From Helicoverpa zea (taxonomy: Eukaryota > Arthropoda > Insecta > Lepidoptera > Noctuidae): a stretch of 64,000 nt of DNA. The DNA lies in the NCBI RefSeq assembly GCF_022581195.2, contig NC_061470.1, positions 2,356,001-2,420,000 of the forward strand, in the 5' to 3' direction. Numbering within the stretch: the stretch's first letter is position 1; each line of letters opens with the position of its first letter. Shown here one piece after another: positions 32,469 to 44,101 of the stretch. The position numbers and the translations under genes are program-made. The notes below the pieces were generated by a model. That model was given only the letters and a program-made list of their open reading frames with translations, did no database searches and was not told where the DNA came from.

Positions 32469-32588
32469 ATGACATACAACAATATAGGTAAAGGGCTATT
32501 GAAGGACACCGTGGATTTTAGTCAGTACAAGTCTGACAGTCCCTCCCGCTCTACTCTGGATGCTTTTGATGATTTTACCACGCTCTAA
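32469..32588 (+). pseudogene. unrecognised small coding-like frame inside the 3.04-kb element
   Basis: An ATG-initiated frame of 39 codons includes VDFSQYKSDSPSRSTLDAFD. The serine- and aspartate-rich composition reads like coding sequence, not AT-rich background, but I do not recognise a family. It may be an exon remnant of the element's lost transposase. Low confidence. Confidence 0.25.
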
Positions 32589-32683
32589 AAAGTTTTGATT
32601 TAAAGTTCTGATGATCATGGGCCGAATTTAGTTCAGTAATCAATAGATAATTATGAAATTGATACCATTACATTTTATTACAG

Positions 32684-33098
32684 ATTCTCCGTTCCAGTTA
32701 CTTTTAATGAATCTGAGATGAATGATATCAGATGTTGACATTTTTGAAAATCTGGAGATAACAAACACTACAAATTCTAATGACTCCGTAATTCTTGAAA
32801 CAGCTCATCCTTCACGTACCTGTAGCATTAATCATTTGGACTATGATTGTGACAATAACTTCTGCCCGTACTACATAGAAAAAGAAAATTCATCAGTGTT
32901 GGATATTGTACCTCAACTATCACCAACATATGCAAGTAGCTGTTCACACTGTCCGTAATATCAAATAGTCCGTAATCTATAAACTTGATGGATCTTTGTA
33001 ACAGTGGGCTTATCCCAGCTACACATCATGACTTCTTCAGGAGTCTGCCAGTTGTGGTAGCAACGCATTCCGATAGTGAAACTTCTGATTCGGAGTAG
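32684..33098 (+). pseudogene. unrecognised degenerate coding remnant inside the 3.04-kb element
   Basis: A TTTATTACAG acceptor-like site at 32674-32683 precedes a short frame, FSVPVTFNESEMNDIRC. The reading then shifts to a 79-codon frame (32722-32958) with DVDIFENLEITN and NNFCPYYIEKENSSVLDIVP. After another break comes GLIPATHHDFFRSLPVVVA, then an acidic end HSDSETSDSE and a stop at 33096-33098. The pieces lie in order on one strand within a transposon, and the acidic, serine-rich end looks like a protein C-terminus. I infer a decayed element-encoded protein with two frameshifts. I do not recognise its family, and chance open frames remain possible. Confidence 0.35.
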
Positions 33099-33126
33099 TA
33101 GAGTTTCTTAAGTTTTTTATTATTTT

Positions 33127-33910
33127 TGTATGTCTCTACCAGACCTCGAGACTATAGAGTCCCGGATTTTTGGGAGGCGAACGTGGGGCCGAAGCCAACA
33201 CGCTGAAGCCCTTTTGAGACAACTTTAATGAAATGGTGACACAAAACCGACGATTATCCCTGTATACACTGTATAAATGTACCCAAGGACAATCCCCGGA
33301 TCTGTGCTAAACTATTGCTAACTATGGATGAAAACTACTTGGGCTATTATGATGGGATGCTAGTAGACTAGGAATGGGGAAACTACGGGAACTATGGCAC
33401 CTGCCGATAACAATGTAATAAATACACGTAAAAATGGCAGGTGGAGACTCGCCACCTCACTTACTGGGCCCCCGGGAATCAGTCGCTAAATCGCAACAAG
33501 AGGGCAACAGGTATTATTATTATCTTGTATGTCTCTACTCGACCGCGGGACTACAGAGTCCCGGGTTTTCGGAAGGCGAACGTGGGGCCGAAGCCAACAC
33601 GCTGAAGCCCTTTTGAGACAACTTTAATGAAATGGCGACACAAAACCGACTATTATCCCTGTATACACTATAAGAACGTACCCAAAGACAATCCCCGGTT
33701 CCGTGCTAAACTATTGCTGAATATGGAATAAAACTACTAGGGCTATTGTGATGGGATGCTAATGTAATGGACTGGGAATGGGGATAACTATGGGAACTAT
33801 GGCACCTGCCGTTAACAATGTTTGTATACGTAAAAATGGCAGGTGGAGACTCGCCAACTCACTTACTGGGCCCCCGGGAATCAGTCGCTAAATCGCAACA
33901 AGAGGGCAAA
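33127..33910 (+). repeat. tandem duplication, two units of about 395 bp
   Basis: TTGTATGTCTCTAC starts units at about 33127 and 33525. Both carry GGCGAACGTGGGGCCGAAGC, GACACAAAACCGAC and TGGGCCCCCGGGAATCAGTC. The second unit continues into a GC-rich unique tail to about 34195, with GAGCGGCTGAAGGGTGAGGA. The source could be a LINE 3' region; I cannot name it. Confidence 0.75.
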
Positions 33911-35156
33911 AGGTACATGAGCGGCTGAAGGGTGAGGATACCTCGGCGGACTTTAAACGCAGATCACGCGCTCCCTGTGGGTCCAGCATCACCGGCCCAC
34001 TCGCCACTTACCACGAGGCACTTACCCTCCGAGCAGAGCTGCTAACCCTGCTCTAGCGACTCCACTCTGACCGGAAGATGAAGGCAAGCCAAGAGGCGGG
34101 AGACCTATCCCCCGCCATGCTTCACTCCGGCAGGCCGGAGATGGGGGACAGTATACTCTCCATGGAGCATTCGGATATATAGCCCCGCGGGGTCTTTAAT
34201 ACTTCGTTTTCAATTTTTTTTTTTAACTATTTAAAGACTGTTGTGACAGGAGGTATCACACAGTATTTCATCGATACCTTATTTCTTTTTATGTTTAAGT
34301 AACTTTAACGTAATATAGGTATCAAGGTTTTAATAAATAAAAGACTGGAATAATTAATCTTACTAATAATATAATTAACCTAGAACCTTGATTGTTATTT
34401 GATCTCAGAAGAAAGTGTTTTTTTTTTAGATTTTTTAATTATGTTGAATTGTTACTATTTCAGAGTTACTTTAGAGAATAATAATTTTTATTTTAATAAT
34501 AAATAACATCCTATGTAAAAATGGTTTTTTACTAAGCCCTATTTATATGGAAGTACACATATTGCCACAAAATATTAAATTTATATCAACGTACACTATA
34601 GTATTTAGCACATACAGTTAAATGCAAATATTGTTTTCCACTGTAAATGGTTGTAAGTATCCTGTACAACATTTATGTAAGGTAACACTACAGTCTACAA
34701 TGTTGTATGAACAAAATCTCAAAAACTACAACTATTAAACAAAAAAATCGTAGGCAAACATTGAAAGCACTTTAAAATATATGTGTATGCAAAATTTGAA
34801 AAGAATATATTGAAGCAAGACTATTTGGCGCGAGTGTCAATCTTTAAAACTCCGTAGTGTAAAATTACAATTTTGAAGATACAACAACTTACGTGGGAGG
34901 TATCGATATTTGGAAAAAGGCTGGGGATATGGTGGCTAGGGAAAAAAAAAAGTCGTGGTGGCCTAGTGGGTAAAGGACCAACCTCTCAAGTATGAGGGCG
35001 CGGGTTCGATCCCAGGTCAGGCAAGTACCAATGCAACTTTTCTAAGTTTGTATGTACTTTTAATTATATCTTAGACACCACTGACTGTGTTTCGGATGGC
35101 ACGTTAAACTGTAGGTCCCGGCTGTCATTGAACATCGTTGGCAGTCATTACGGGTA

Positions 35157-36532
35157 GGGTAAAGGCGGGATAGATGCCCCACTTTTTGAAATATGCTTAT
35201 AATTTAATAAATATTGGTTCTACATTAATAACACCTATGAATGTAACTAGTTTAATCCTTTATGTTTATTTGTGATTTGTCTTTTTGGACCTATATACTA
35301 CACGTTTTGCAGATTTTAGCTTTTTGTAGACCTCAATTTTTGGGGATAGATGCCTACCCCTATGGATAGTTGCCCCACCTTGAAAATACTAGCGAGGATA
35401 GATGCCTACGGTGCGGGATAGATGCCCTTCATACTGTTTAAGTATATTATATTAATAATATTTATTTATTTTTTGACTTTAATTTATTTGAAATGAAAAG
35501 TATTTTGCAGTTTTTAAAATCTTTTTATATTCATTATCAGATTAATTAAAATTAACACAATAATATTCTAAAAGTATTTGTTCAACAAAAATAATGTATT
35601 TTATATTTGAAACACTTATTATAAAATATTAATTATTTAGTTTCAACATGCAAAATCATAAAAATCATTCTTTCTTAAAAACTAAAATAACACAATATAC
35701 TTAGCATCATAATATTTAACCGGACAGTGCTTTAAGTTTTCTACATCTCGAGCAAAAATTTCTGAAAAGTATAGAGGTTTCATGTAACGAGCACTGACAC
35801 ATTACACATTGAATCCAGTCGGATTTAGACTTTGTTTATTCATAGTTTTCAAAGCATTATATGCAGTTATTTTTATTTGTATCTTTAGGCTCATCCTGCC
35901 TATCTCTTTTAGTCTTCTTCACCGGCAAACCTTTAGTTTTCTATTCCTTAACTTTGTTCTTAAGTAAATTGTCTTCATCTTCACTGTTTGAACTGTCAAT
36001 CATTCGTAATCAATAAAAAGTGTAAATACCTATACATAAACACATGAAAAATATATATTCAAAGCACTTATAATACATTCAGGGTACACGTGGTGTATGG
36101 AGGGATAGATGCCCCTAGGGGCACCTATACCGTAAAAAATCAGGGCAACTATCCTTTTTGACAGGGTTAGATGCCCTAGTATTTTTTTAAATAAATAAAT
36201 ACAATAGAGCAACTATTTACATCAAAATGTATACTTCATGAAACAATATACATACGTAATAAAAAAATTGATGGAATTAATATCTACTTATAAAGTTATA
36301 CAACAGCAAATACGCACCTTTAAAAATTTTACGCTCGCTGTAAGTTCGCCGCGGAGATGAATTCACACACGAGCGAAACGCGACCTCATCCCTCGATGGC
36401 GCGTGGCTAATTTAGGTGCGGGGTGCTTGTGGCTTCTAGTTAAACGGTTGTTTCTTAATCGCGAGCATGGGAAGTTAGGTTTTTTAAAAATGGGGCATCT
36501 ATCCCACTGCGGCATCTATCCCGCCTTTACCC
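35157..36532. mobile_element. pogo-like DNA transposon, decayed, TA duplication
   Basis: The first and last 22 bases are perfect inverted repeats starting GGGTAAAGGCGGGATAG. TA flanks both sides (35155-35156 and 36533-36534), and the other SINE copies show the single TA of the empty site. GGGATAGATGCCC-like motifs occur about ten times near the two ends. A transposase remnant with a C-terminal cysteine-rich finger lies on the minus strand. TA duplication and that finger fit the pogo/Tigger group. Confidence 0.85.
35716..36010 (-). pseudogene. transposase C-terminal remnant of the pogo-like element
   Basis: Minus-strand reading from about 36010 gives IDSSNSEDEDNLL, a basic linker with KKTKRDRQDEP, and then a cysteine-rich end: SDWIQCVMCQCSLHETS, FRNFCSRCRKL and a stop at 35716-35718. 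At least three in-frame stops interrupt it. An acidic linker followed by a WIQC..C...HE...FC..C zinc-binding finger is a known C-terminal addition in insect pogo/Tigger-like transposases, downstream of the DDE catalytic domain. The catalytic domain and the DNA-binding head are gone. The remnant explains the element's TA duplication. The family call rests on motif spacing and not on a search. Confidence 0.65.
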
Positions 36533-36720
36533 TAGTCAGAAGCCAGTAAATCTGACACCAGTCTAACCAAGGGGTATCGGGTTGCCTGGGTAACTGGGTT
36601 GAGGAGGTCAGATAGGCAGTCGCTTCTTGTAAAGCACTGGTACTCAGCTGAATCCGGTTAGACTGGAAGCCGACCCCAACATGATTGGGAAAAAGGCTCG
36701 GAGGATGATGATGCTAGGGA

Positions 36721-37330
36721 TATGGTGAGTAGGTATAATTAGCTATGTTTTGATTAACTAGTCATATAATAAGCCTTATGTACAATATTTTAATATTAAG
36801 ATATCAAATAAACCTAAACACCAAAATCAAACCTAAAATTCTTATAGCAGTATTCTAGACAATTCTTCAAACAGTTACTATTTGCCGAAATTGACATCGG
36901 ATATAAGAACGGAGATGACTAACAAATCTAGTTTTTGGTATTGAAAATCTTATTACAGACAAATTCAAAGCCAAGGAAATATAAGGACTAGGTGACTAAA
37001 ATCAGTCTACCATTTTACGGGGCCGACTATCCTATCTATATTTTCTCATATGGTTGCCACTTCAGATCTATATCACATAAACAAAATACAAGATACACAC
37101 CTTTTACCTATAATCTTTTTGTTTCCCAGGTAAGCACCCGTAAAGCAAGTTGATACCAAAATTCCATAAAGAAATTAACAAAACATTCCCAGAACATATG
37201 TAAGTAGAAACTCATATATTTAATATAGAAACACATTGTTTTCAATTCAATTCAAGCATCTTCAGCTAGACAGCTATGCAAATTCCACTTCAGTTAGTCG
37301 GATTACATTCTGTGTCATTTTGTTGTGGCC
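36721..37330. other. no gene recognised
   Basis: AT-rich spacer. Confidence 0.5.
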
Positions 37331-37802
37331 ACGGAGGAAAGAAAGATAGCGGAGATGCTATCGGGAAGGCAGATCAAAAACCTTCTTGTAGGTCAAGCAA
37401 CGTACGGTACGCGTGATGAGTTATTTAAGCTAACGAAGTGTTAGGATTCCTTGTCAAATCAAAACCAATCTGTCAAACATTGGTTTTTAGTGATTGGTGA
37501 TTTTATTTTGAAATTATAAGTCGGGTTCTAATGAAGACGTGTAAAGCGGAGCAAGTAAAGTTCCTTGTCTCACGAACACCTGCATTTTGGCACGCTATTT
37601 TATTAAGACATCTTTTTTTATGGGAAATCATTAAGGGACTCCTCCCGTTGTAGGTTAGCACCGTGAGGGAGTGACAAACTGAAACTGACTAAAACCCACC
37701 ATGTTCCTTCTCAAACCCTTTATTTATCACGGCCGCGGTAACTGTTTCGAACAATCCCTAGCCCGCTTTATGACATCTCCGCTAGTCATTTTGTTCTCCA
37801 TG
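37331..37802 (-). mobile_element. hAT-like MITE (CATGGAG family), copy 3
   Basis: It reads CACGGAGGAAAGAAAGATAG to CTAGTCATTTTGTTCTCCATG, flanked by GTTGTGGC and TCTGTGGC (six of eight bases). Longer than the other copies, so it holds extra sequence. Confidence 0.75.
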
Positions 37803-40800
37803 TCTGTGGCGCAAGTTGTGTGGGGTGCAAGTAGTGCACGCTCCAATGTGAAGTAATAAGTTTTCTATTGTGTGACGTCAAAATGAGTTTTATCTTGTGA
37901 GGTATTAGTTTATTTCTTGGCTAAGTTTGAACAATTTGCAGCTGCTTTTGTATTTAGTTTCGAGTTGAGATCTGCAAATGTCACCGTTTGAATAATGAGA
38001 TTTTTGTGTGACTTTGGTTCATACTTTGGAAGGAGTTTAGTTTTGACTACCAGTTATTTTAAGTCCTTTCTAATATTTTACACACAAAAGTTTGTCTGTT
38101 GGGATTTCACGTGAAAACTAATCCGCTCATATGAATATTTTTGGTGCAGACAGTCTAGCAAGGGCCTGCGAAAGGACATAGATTACATTATATCCTGGTG
38201 CGAGTAGTTCCCTCAAGACTTAGGTGCAATCCAGGGGAACGGCTTATTATACAACCAATGTTGATATTAAAGTAAATAATGCAGAAATTACACTTGAAAC
38301 ATAATCTCCTCTCATAAAGCGATGCACACAAATGAACTGCTCATTTTCCCTCACCCAAAGGTTATCTACCTCACCCTATTACACTCAATAAAAATTATTA
38401 GCCGCTAACAACTTGAACATACGCCAAAAAGCACTTCACAATAAAAAGGGATAAACGAGTACAATATAAAAATAAATCAGCGATCGCTCAAACAAGAATA
38501 GACCAATAGCTTCTCTTGAAAGGTCGTTGGGACCTCCATAAACATTGCGATTGGGACCCTTGGGCTAGTTGGTAGTAAGTTTAATGTTATAAATGCGTCA
38601 CTTTGTTTGTTTGTAGCCCTATAAACTGCTTAACAGGTTGTGGTAAAATTTGAGAAGAATTAGATGGATGTATCTATGTATGTATTTATATCCTAAATTC
38701 GTTATCCCTGTAAAAAGTTCCTGGGATAAGTTGATGTTTGTGACTCTTCAAAACAATAATTACAGTACAGATTTTTATGAGATTACCGTTATATTGCAAC
38801 ACTAGCCGTTTTAGGAGCAGCAAATCAGTTCCTTAGTTTCGAAGTCACGGCGGAAAAAACAAATAAAATGTTTCCTCTATATTTTATTATCATAGATGCA
38901 TAAGCTACTTATACCACCAGATTAGGCGAGCATAGCCACAAGATAAAGCTTGTATATTACGTATGATTTATCAAACATATGCCAGTATTGTACATATATT
39001 CGAAGTTTCTGGAACTTTCTCCGAAATAAATTATCGAACTTGAATTCGGAACTTTGTAAATTCCAGGGTCTGCGTGTTGGGATTCGGTTTTGATCGAAGG
39101 ACGATTGACGATGGAAAATTTTAAGGTCTCTGCCTTTCTCACTCTTGCTTATGACAGAGTTATCCTGTTCGTAATTTAGGAATCAATAACATGATGATAA
39201 TTTAAGAAGGAAGGAATTATTTTCGTCCGTGGTTTGAATAGAACCTTACTCTTTTTAATACTTAAATTATTTTTAGACATAAGTAGCTTGGGCTATTGTC
39301 CTGGGGGACCTACTCCGCTTAACCAGATAACAGTAACTAAGTAGGCTATAATATAGGCTTTCTCGATTAATAAACTATCGGAAAGTGAAAAATAAAATAA
39401 AATCCGTCCACTAATTTCTGAGATCCGTTTAAACAAACAGACATTTAAGTGTTACGGTATTAAGTATAAATAAATATTTTTCAAGCATTACTTTAAAAGA
39501 TTTTAGCACACTTTTACAAATGGCGGCTAATCTTTCAAGTGGTTTCACAAAACATTTCAAAACTGCCAAGTTAATGTCGGTTACACAAACCACAGTTAGG
39601 ATTAATGATTTGTTGGTCCAGTGGTCCTTTTAAATGAAACTAAACTATCATTCATAACTGTTATTGTTAAATGGACTTGTGGGAGACAGTCTTTTGTTTT
39701 AATCATTCAAAATAGTTCAAATTATAAACAAATACTACTTATATGTATTAAAGAGAAAGTGTGTATGCTTGTCACCTCTTTACGCACAATAAATTGCTTA
39801 ACTGATTTTGATAAAACTTTGCATTAACATAGCTTACATATTATCAGAATAACAAAAAGGCTTATTTTAATATGGATGCAGGTTCGCTTAGAAAGAGGTC
39901 TAAACCGCGCACAAATATATTTTTTGCGAAACTCAAGACCCGATTAACAAAATGTCGTACATTTTATCACCATCATCAATCACTGAATTGCCATACTTAG
40001 ATTTATAATAACTTCAAAAACCGTTTTCACTTAATGTAAAACCCCAACTTAGAAACAGACATTAACCAAACACCACTTCAACGTTTCACAAGAAACTCGC
40101 AAAAAATGACCTTGAAACCCAACAAAGGGAACGGATTAAGACAAAGACCTAATTCTGGCGATAGCAGCAATAAATACCAAGAAACATAGGATCTGGGCCT
40201 ATTTAGATACTCCTATTTATTACGCTGAGGTGCCTAGACGCCGTTCTGCGTTCGTAATTAGAATTTTCGCAAAAAGGTGCTGTGTAGATCGGCTGCAAAT
40301 AGTTTCTGTGGGGTTTATTGAATGTTTTTTGTGGTTGTATTATATGGACCTGTTAATTGTCGTCCAAAACTGTTAAGACTGTTAAAAGGATAGAAGGAGT
40401 AATTCTTGAAAGTAAGTATTGTACATTTAAATTCATGTTAACCTTGATTATTGTTGTAGTAATCGGTTTTATAATAAATTCAAATACATCGTCCAGCAGA
40501 TTCTGACCTTGAAAAGGTCAGCTATTCTGCAAAAATAACGTATTTATCTACTTCAGACACAATTAATGATCAGAAACTCGCTTCTCTGGCCATTTGATAA
40601 GGCGATGAATGGTCAATAAAATAAAAATAATTACCCTCTTGATAACGTTAATGTGAGGATTATCAAGCCAAATTATATACTGGTATTTTCTAATAATATA
40701 AAATGGAACAGTTTGTTTGTCTTTGTATGTTTATTTGGACTCAGCAATTACTGTACCAGTCAGAAAAAATGTTTCAAATACGCATCAACCCTTGCGCTTG

Positions 40801-42165
40801 CTCAATATTGCTTTGTATATACATTTTGAAAATGTAATGTTGATGTTAACTTCATAATGGTATCTTAGAGCTGCAGAATAGCTATTGTAGTAATAGTAGT
40901 TAACCTAAAAAATTGCCAGACAATCGCCTTCAACTACGCCGCCACAAAAAGTAGCCCACCTACAACCAACCGTTTAGGCGACACCATTTGTCCGTTATTT
41001 GTTACATCGAACCGAACCCTTTTCCGTGCCATTTGTTCGAAGCTATTCACTGATCGCAACGATACATTTAACCAGAGATTAACTGCCCGATTTGTTTACT
41101 GTTCGATGCCCTGGTATATTTATAAACGTTCGTTAGTTTTAATATAATTTTTGGCTTCTTGGGTTGGCGAATTATTTTTCCTTGAGAGTCACTCGTTTTT
41201 CTAGTAACCTTTACTTCTGGTTTGTAATGATTCTGTCTCGTACAGCGCTTAATCTTAATTAATTAAGTTTATTGTAATTATTGTGTGAATTATTTAATGA
41301 GTCCTATCGTGAGTCTTGTAAATAAATGACACTTTTTTCCCATCTGTTCTAATGACATTAGACCTTGGCTATCAAGCAAGGTCAAACTTTTATTAAAAAA
41401 TGACTGCGTTTCTTTAATCCGTTTTTGATTCTCGACAAGATGCATAGAGGAAAGTTTACACGTTAAGTTTTACGCGCTAATCTCAGGAACAACTGGTCCA
41501 ATTTGAAGTTTCAGTGTTACATAGCACTACCATCGTGGAAGGCTATAGTCTTTACTTTTTATCCAAATGAGCGAATTAGTCCCACAAGACATGGGTAAAA
41601 CCACAATAAACCCTGGTTTCGACACAAACATGTTTAAGAATGACTGTGATTCTTATCTCAAGTCCCACTTAAAACACTAAACGGACATCTTAACGTTAGT
41701 TTTTATGACTAACATAAGTGTTATGAAGCACATAGGGAACTATTCAAATAAAAGTCTTTGAAACTTGTTCACTGGTGTTTGTTTTAGTTTTACATGTCAA
41801 GCGGAGCTTTAAAAGCTTTTATAGCTGTGTGGACTTTTAATATTAAGTTCTGATTTTGAACTTAGAAAGTCGTATAGTTTTAGTGTGAAAGCTGGACAAA
41901 CAGTCAGTTATTTTCGCATTGCAAATATTATTCGGTATGTTAAGAAACTTTGACTGATTTCTGGGAAATGTTATTTTATAATTAAATATTGTAGCCATAA
42001 TTAAAGTTTTAATAACTCTAACTTAAAAATTAACATAGTGAAAAACAAAATTTACATACTTATTAACAAACAAAATGTCAACAAATGTCTCTGATGACAA
42101 TCAGAGAAAAGGTAAAAATATAAATCTTGTCTGCTACGTCATTATGTATTAGTATTTGGAGCGTA
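37803..42165. other. long AT-rich unique region
   Basis: No gene seen. Faint Helitron-like remnants lie near 38090-38240, 39740-39900 and 41455-41610 (e.g. CTGGTGCGAGTAGTTCCCTC, CTAATCTCAGGAACAACTGG). Confidence 0.5.
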
Positions 42166-42322
42166 AGTCTGACAATGTCTTACCAAGGGGCATTGGATTG
42201 TCCGAGTAACTGTGTTGAAGAGGTCAGATAGGCAGTCTTTCGTTGTAAAACACTGGTACACAACTGCATGCGGTTAGACTAGAAGTCGACCCAAACAGAG
42301 TTGCGAAAAGGATAGGCAGATA
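42166..42322 (+). mobile_element. SINE family B, truncated copy
   Basis: GTCTGACAATGTCTTACCAA, GAGGTCAGATAGGCAGTC and GCATGCGGTTAGACTAGAAG identify it. Confidence 0.65.
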
Positions 42323-43437
42323 ACGAATCCTGCTTAAAAAAAAAATTGATTCAATTTGGATCTAACCAAAATGGATTTAACTTAGCAACTTAGGCTTAGT
42401 AACAATCAAGCTATTCAGACTCTAGAAGTCTAGATGAAGAAACTTCTTATTCATGATCCAATCAAATTAAAGTTAATTGATAGAAAACTTCTGCCGTTGA
42501 AGGTTTAATTGGAATACGTGACTAAGTTATCGCTACGGCGTAGCGCTACGTAGACTGCTACGCCGTAGCCAAAGGATCGCTACATTGCATCTACATAGAG
42601 AAAATTGTGGTTGATATTTGAACCTTGTAATACTTAAATATGCTTGAATGGCATCTGTTGATGCAAAGGTAAATAAATAAAAATATATACCTAGTCTATT
42701 TAGGCTAATTAAGGTACCAAATTATATATTTTTTGTAATTCCCGAAACCATAATATTTTAACCACACAGAACGAAAATTACCCCAATAATGAATCAAAAA
42801 ATCATACATTAAAAGTGAATTGACGAGCATCGATTCTTGAGTATCGAATCACGGCTGAATCGAATGTCAAACACTACTGATGATTGAAATTCGATTACAG
42901 AATACACTCAATGAGAATACGAGTATATTTCTACTGTAAATATTTTTTTTTTTTCTGAGTAATACATGACGTGTGGTAAAGAAATTTTAGTAATATTGGA
43001 CAAGTTATTACGATCCAGATGATTTTATTAACTGATTATATTTACTAATCGACGTTTAATTTTGGAATTGTTATAGCAGTGTCACCGCTACTATGTTGAG
43101 TTCTAGAGGTAGAACAAAAGGCCTTATTCAGCAAATCTGAGCTGATTCTTTATCTTTTGTTTGAAATCAGAACAGTAATTGATTGAAAATATTCAACCGA
43201 CCAAACAAAACAAAGTCTGCAATTTTATAATGTCAAGCATACATTTACTACTTATTTTCTACGAATTCACACACACAGGAAACGTTTTGACGTTAACATA
43301 ACAAATAAAAAAGTTGCTTTCATTTCACAGCGAGCGATAAAAAATAATAAGTCCATCAGCCTAATAAATACAGGAGATGAACACAACATTTTGTAAAACT
43401 ATTGTCTTCATACAATACGATGCCCTACTTCATATTA
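42323..43437. other. no gene; one palindrome cluster
   Basis: AT-rich. GCTACGGCGTAGCGCTACG near 42533-42574 resembles the cluster at 16985-17022. Confidence 0.5.
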
Positions 43438-44098
43438 GAGTAGCACACTAGAGACTAAACAGTCGGCCGACAGTTGACATTGGCAATATTTTTTTAAAGT
43501 AAATCCTATTTAGGGACAGATGTATTTTAGACAATCCAAACTAATATTACAAATGCGAAAGTAACTCTGTCTGTCTGTCTGTCTTTTTTTCACGCCTAAA
43601 CCACTGAACCGATATGTGTGAAATTTGTTACAGACATAGTTTGGAACTTGAGAAAGGACATAGGATAGTTTTTACAAAAAATTAAAATGCAATTTATTCC
43701 GGACAGCGCCATCTATTGGTCAAACCAAAGATCTGCTCGAAGTCACTATTCCACGCGAACGAAATCGCGGACAAAAGCGAGTATATATTTACATTACATA
43801 TATAAACTGTTTACAAATAAAAAAGGAAACATTAAAACTATACCTATATCAAAAAAAGTCATCCGCATCGCTATCAGCGAGGATCGGGCCCAAAAGGCTG
43901 ACTGCATTGCCACGCTGAATGGCAATGCATATCTTTGACCAAAGTATAAGAAAATCTTGATTCCAATCAAAGTCTTTTATCAGTCTGATGCCGTCTACAT
44001 ACCTGATCTTTGTAATGTGCGTACTACCATTCATCTTCATACTGATTTATGAGCCCAAACAAACTATCGGCCGACTAAAAGTTTCTAGTGTGTAGGTC
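43438..44098 (+). mobile_element. CGGCCGAC-family MITE with large insert
   Basis: Left end GAGTAGCACACTAGAGACTA, right end CGGCCGACTAAAAG, with TTA flanks (43435-43437 and 44099-44101). About 450 bp is inserted between the A-rich left part and TTGATTCCAATCAAAG. Confidence 0.75.
43500..43948 (+). mobile_element. insert in the MITE: Helitron 5' part plus unassigned sequence
   Basis: CTAATATTACAAATGCGAAA, the GTCTGTCTGTCTGTC stretch and GGACATAGGATAGTTTTTAC match the short Helitrons to about 43672. The rest, with CAGCGCCATCTATTGGTC and a GGCAATGCAT hairpin (GCATTGCCACG, TGGCAATGC), is not recognised. No Helitron 3' end is found. Confidence 0.55.
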
Positions 44099-44101
44099 TT
44101 A

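Larger units (their letters stand above)
31872..34909. mobile_element. 3.04-kb element with perfect 30-bp inverted ends
   Basis: ATATCGATACCTCCCACGTA starts a 30-bp end at 31872-31901 that is repeated exactly, inverted, at 34880-34909. The terminal motif TACAACAACTTACGT recurs at 32277-32292 and, with small changes, at 32329-32343, 32380-32394 and 34665-34680. The interior has coding-like scraps, a GC-rich patch at 32050-32180 and a tandem duplication at 33.1-33.9 kb. I see no intact transposase. ATAT flanks both ends but forms part of the repeat, so the target duplication is unclear. Confidence 0.75.
34951..36712 (+). mobile_element. tRNA-derived SINE, family B, full length, split by a pogo-like element
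   Basis: The head has TGGCCTAGTGG and GGTTCGATCCC. The body reaches CATTACGGGTA, is broken by a 1,376-bp insert, then resumes TAGTCAGAAGCCAGTAAATC and ends CTCGGAGGATGATGAT. GCTAGGGA flanks it (34935-34942 and 36713-36720). Confidence 0.9.

Noticed and set aside
34958..35015. A and B boxes suggesting a tRNA gene
   Set aside because: Boxes belong to a SINE head with a SINE body and target duplication; no tRNA cloverleaf with an anticodon arm and mature end was seen.
43687..43938. 83-codon plus-strand frame
   Set aside because: It falls in unassigned insert sequence within a MITE and shows no protein family features.
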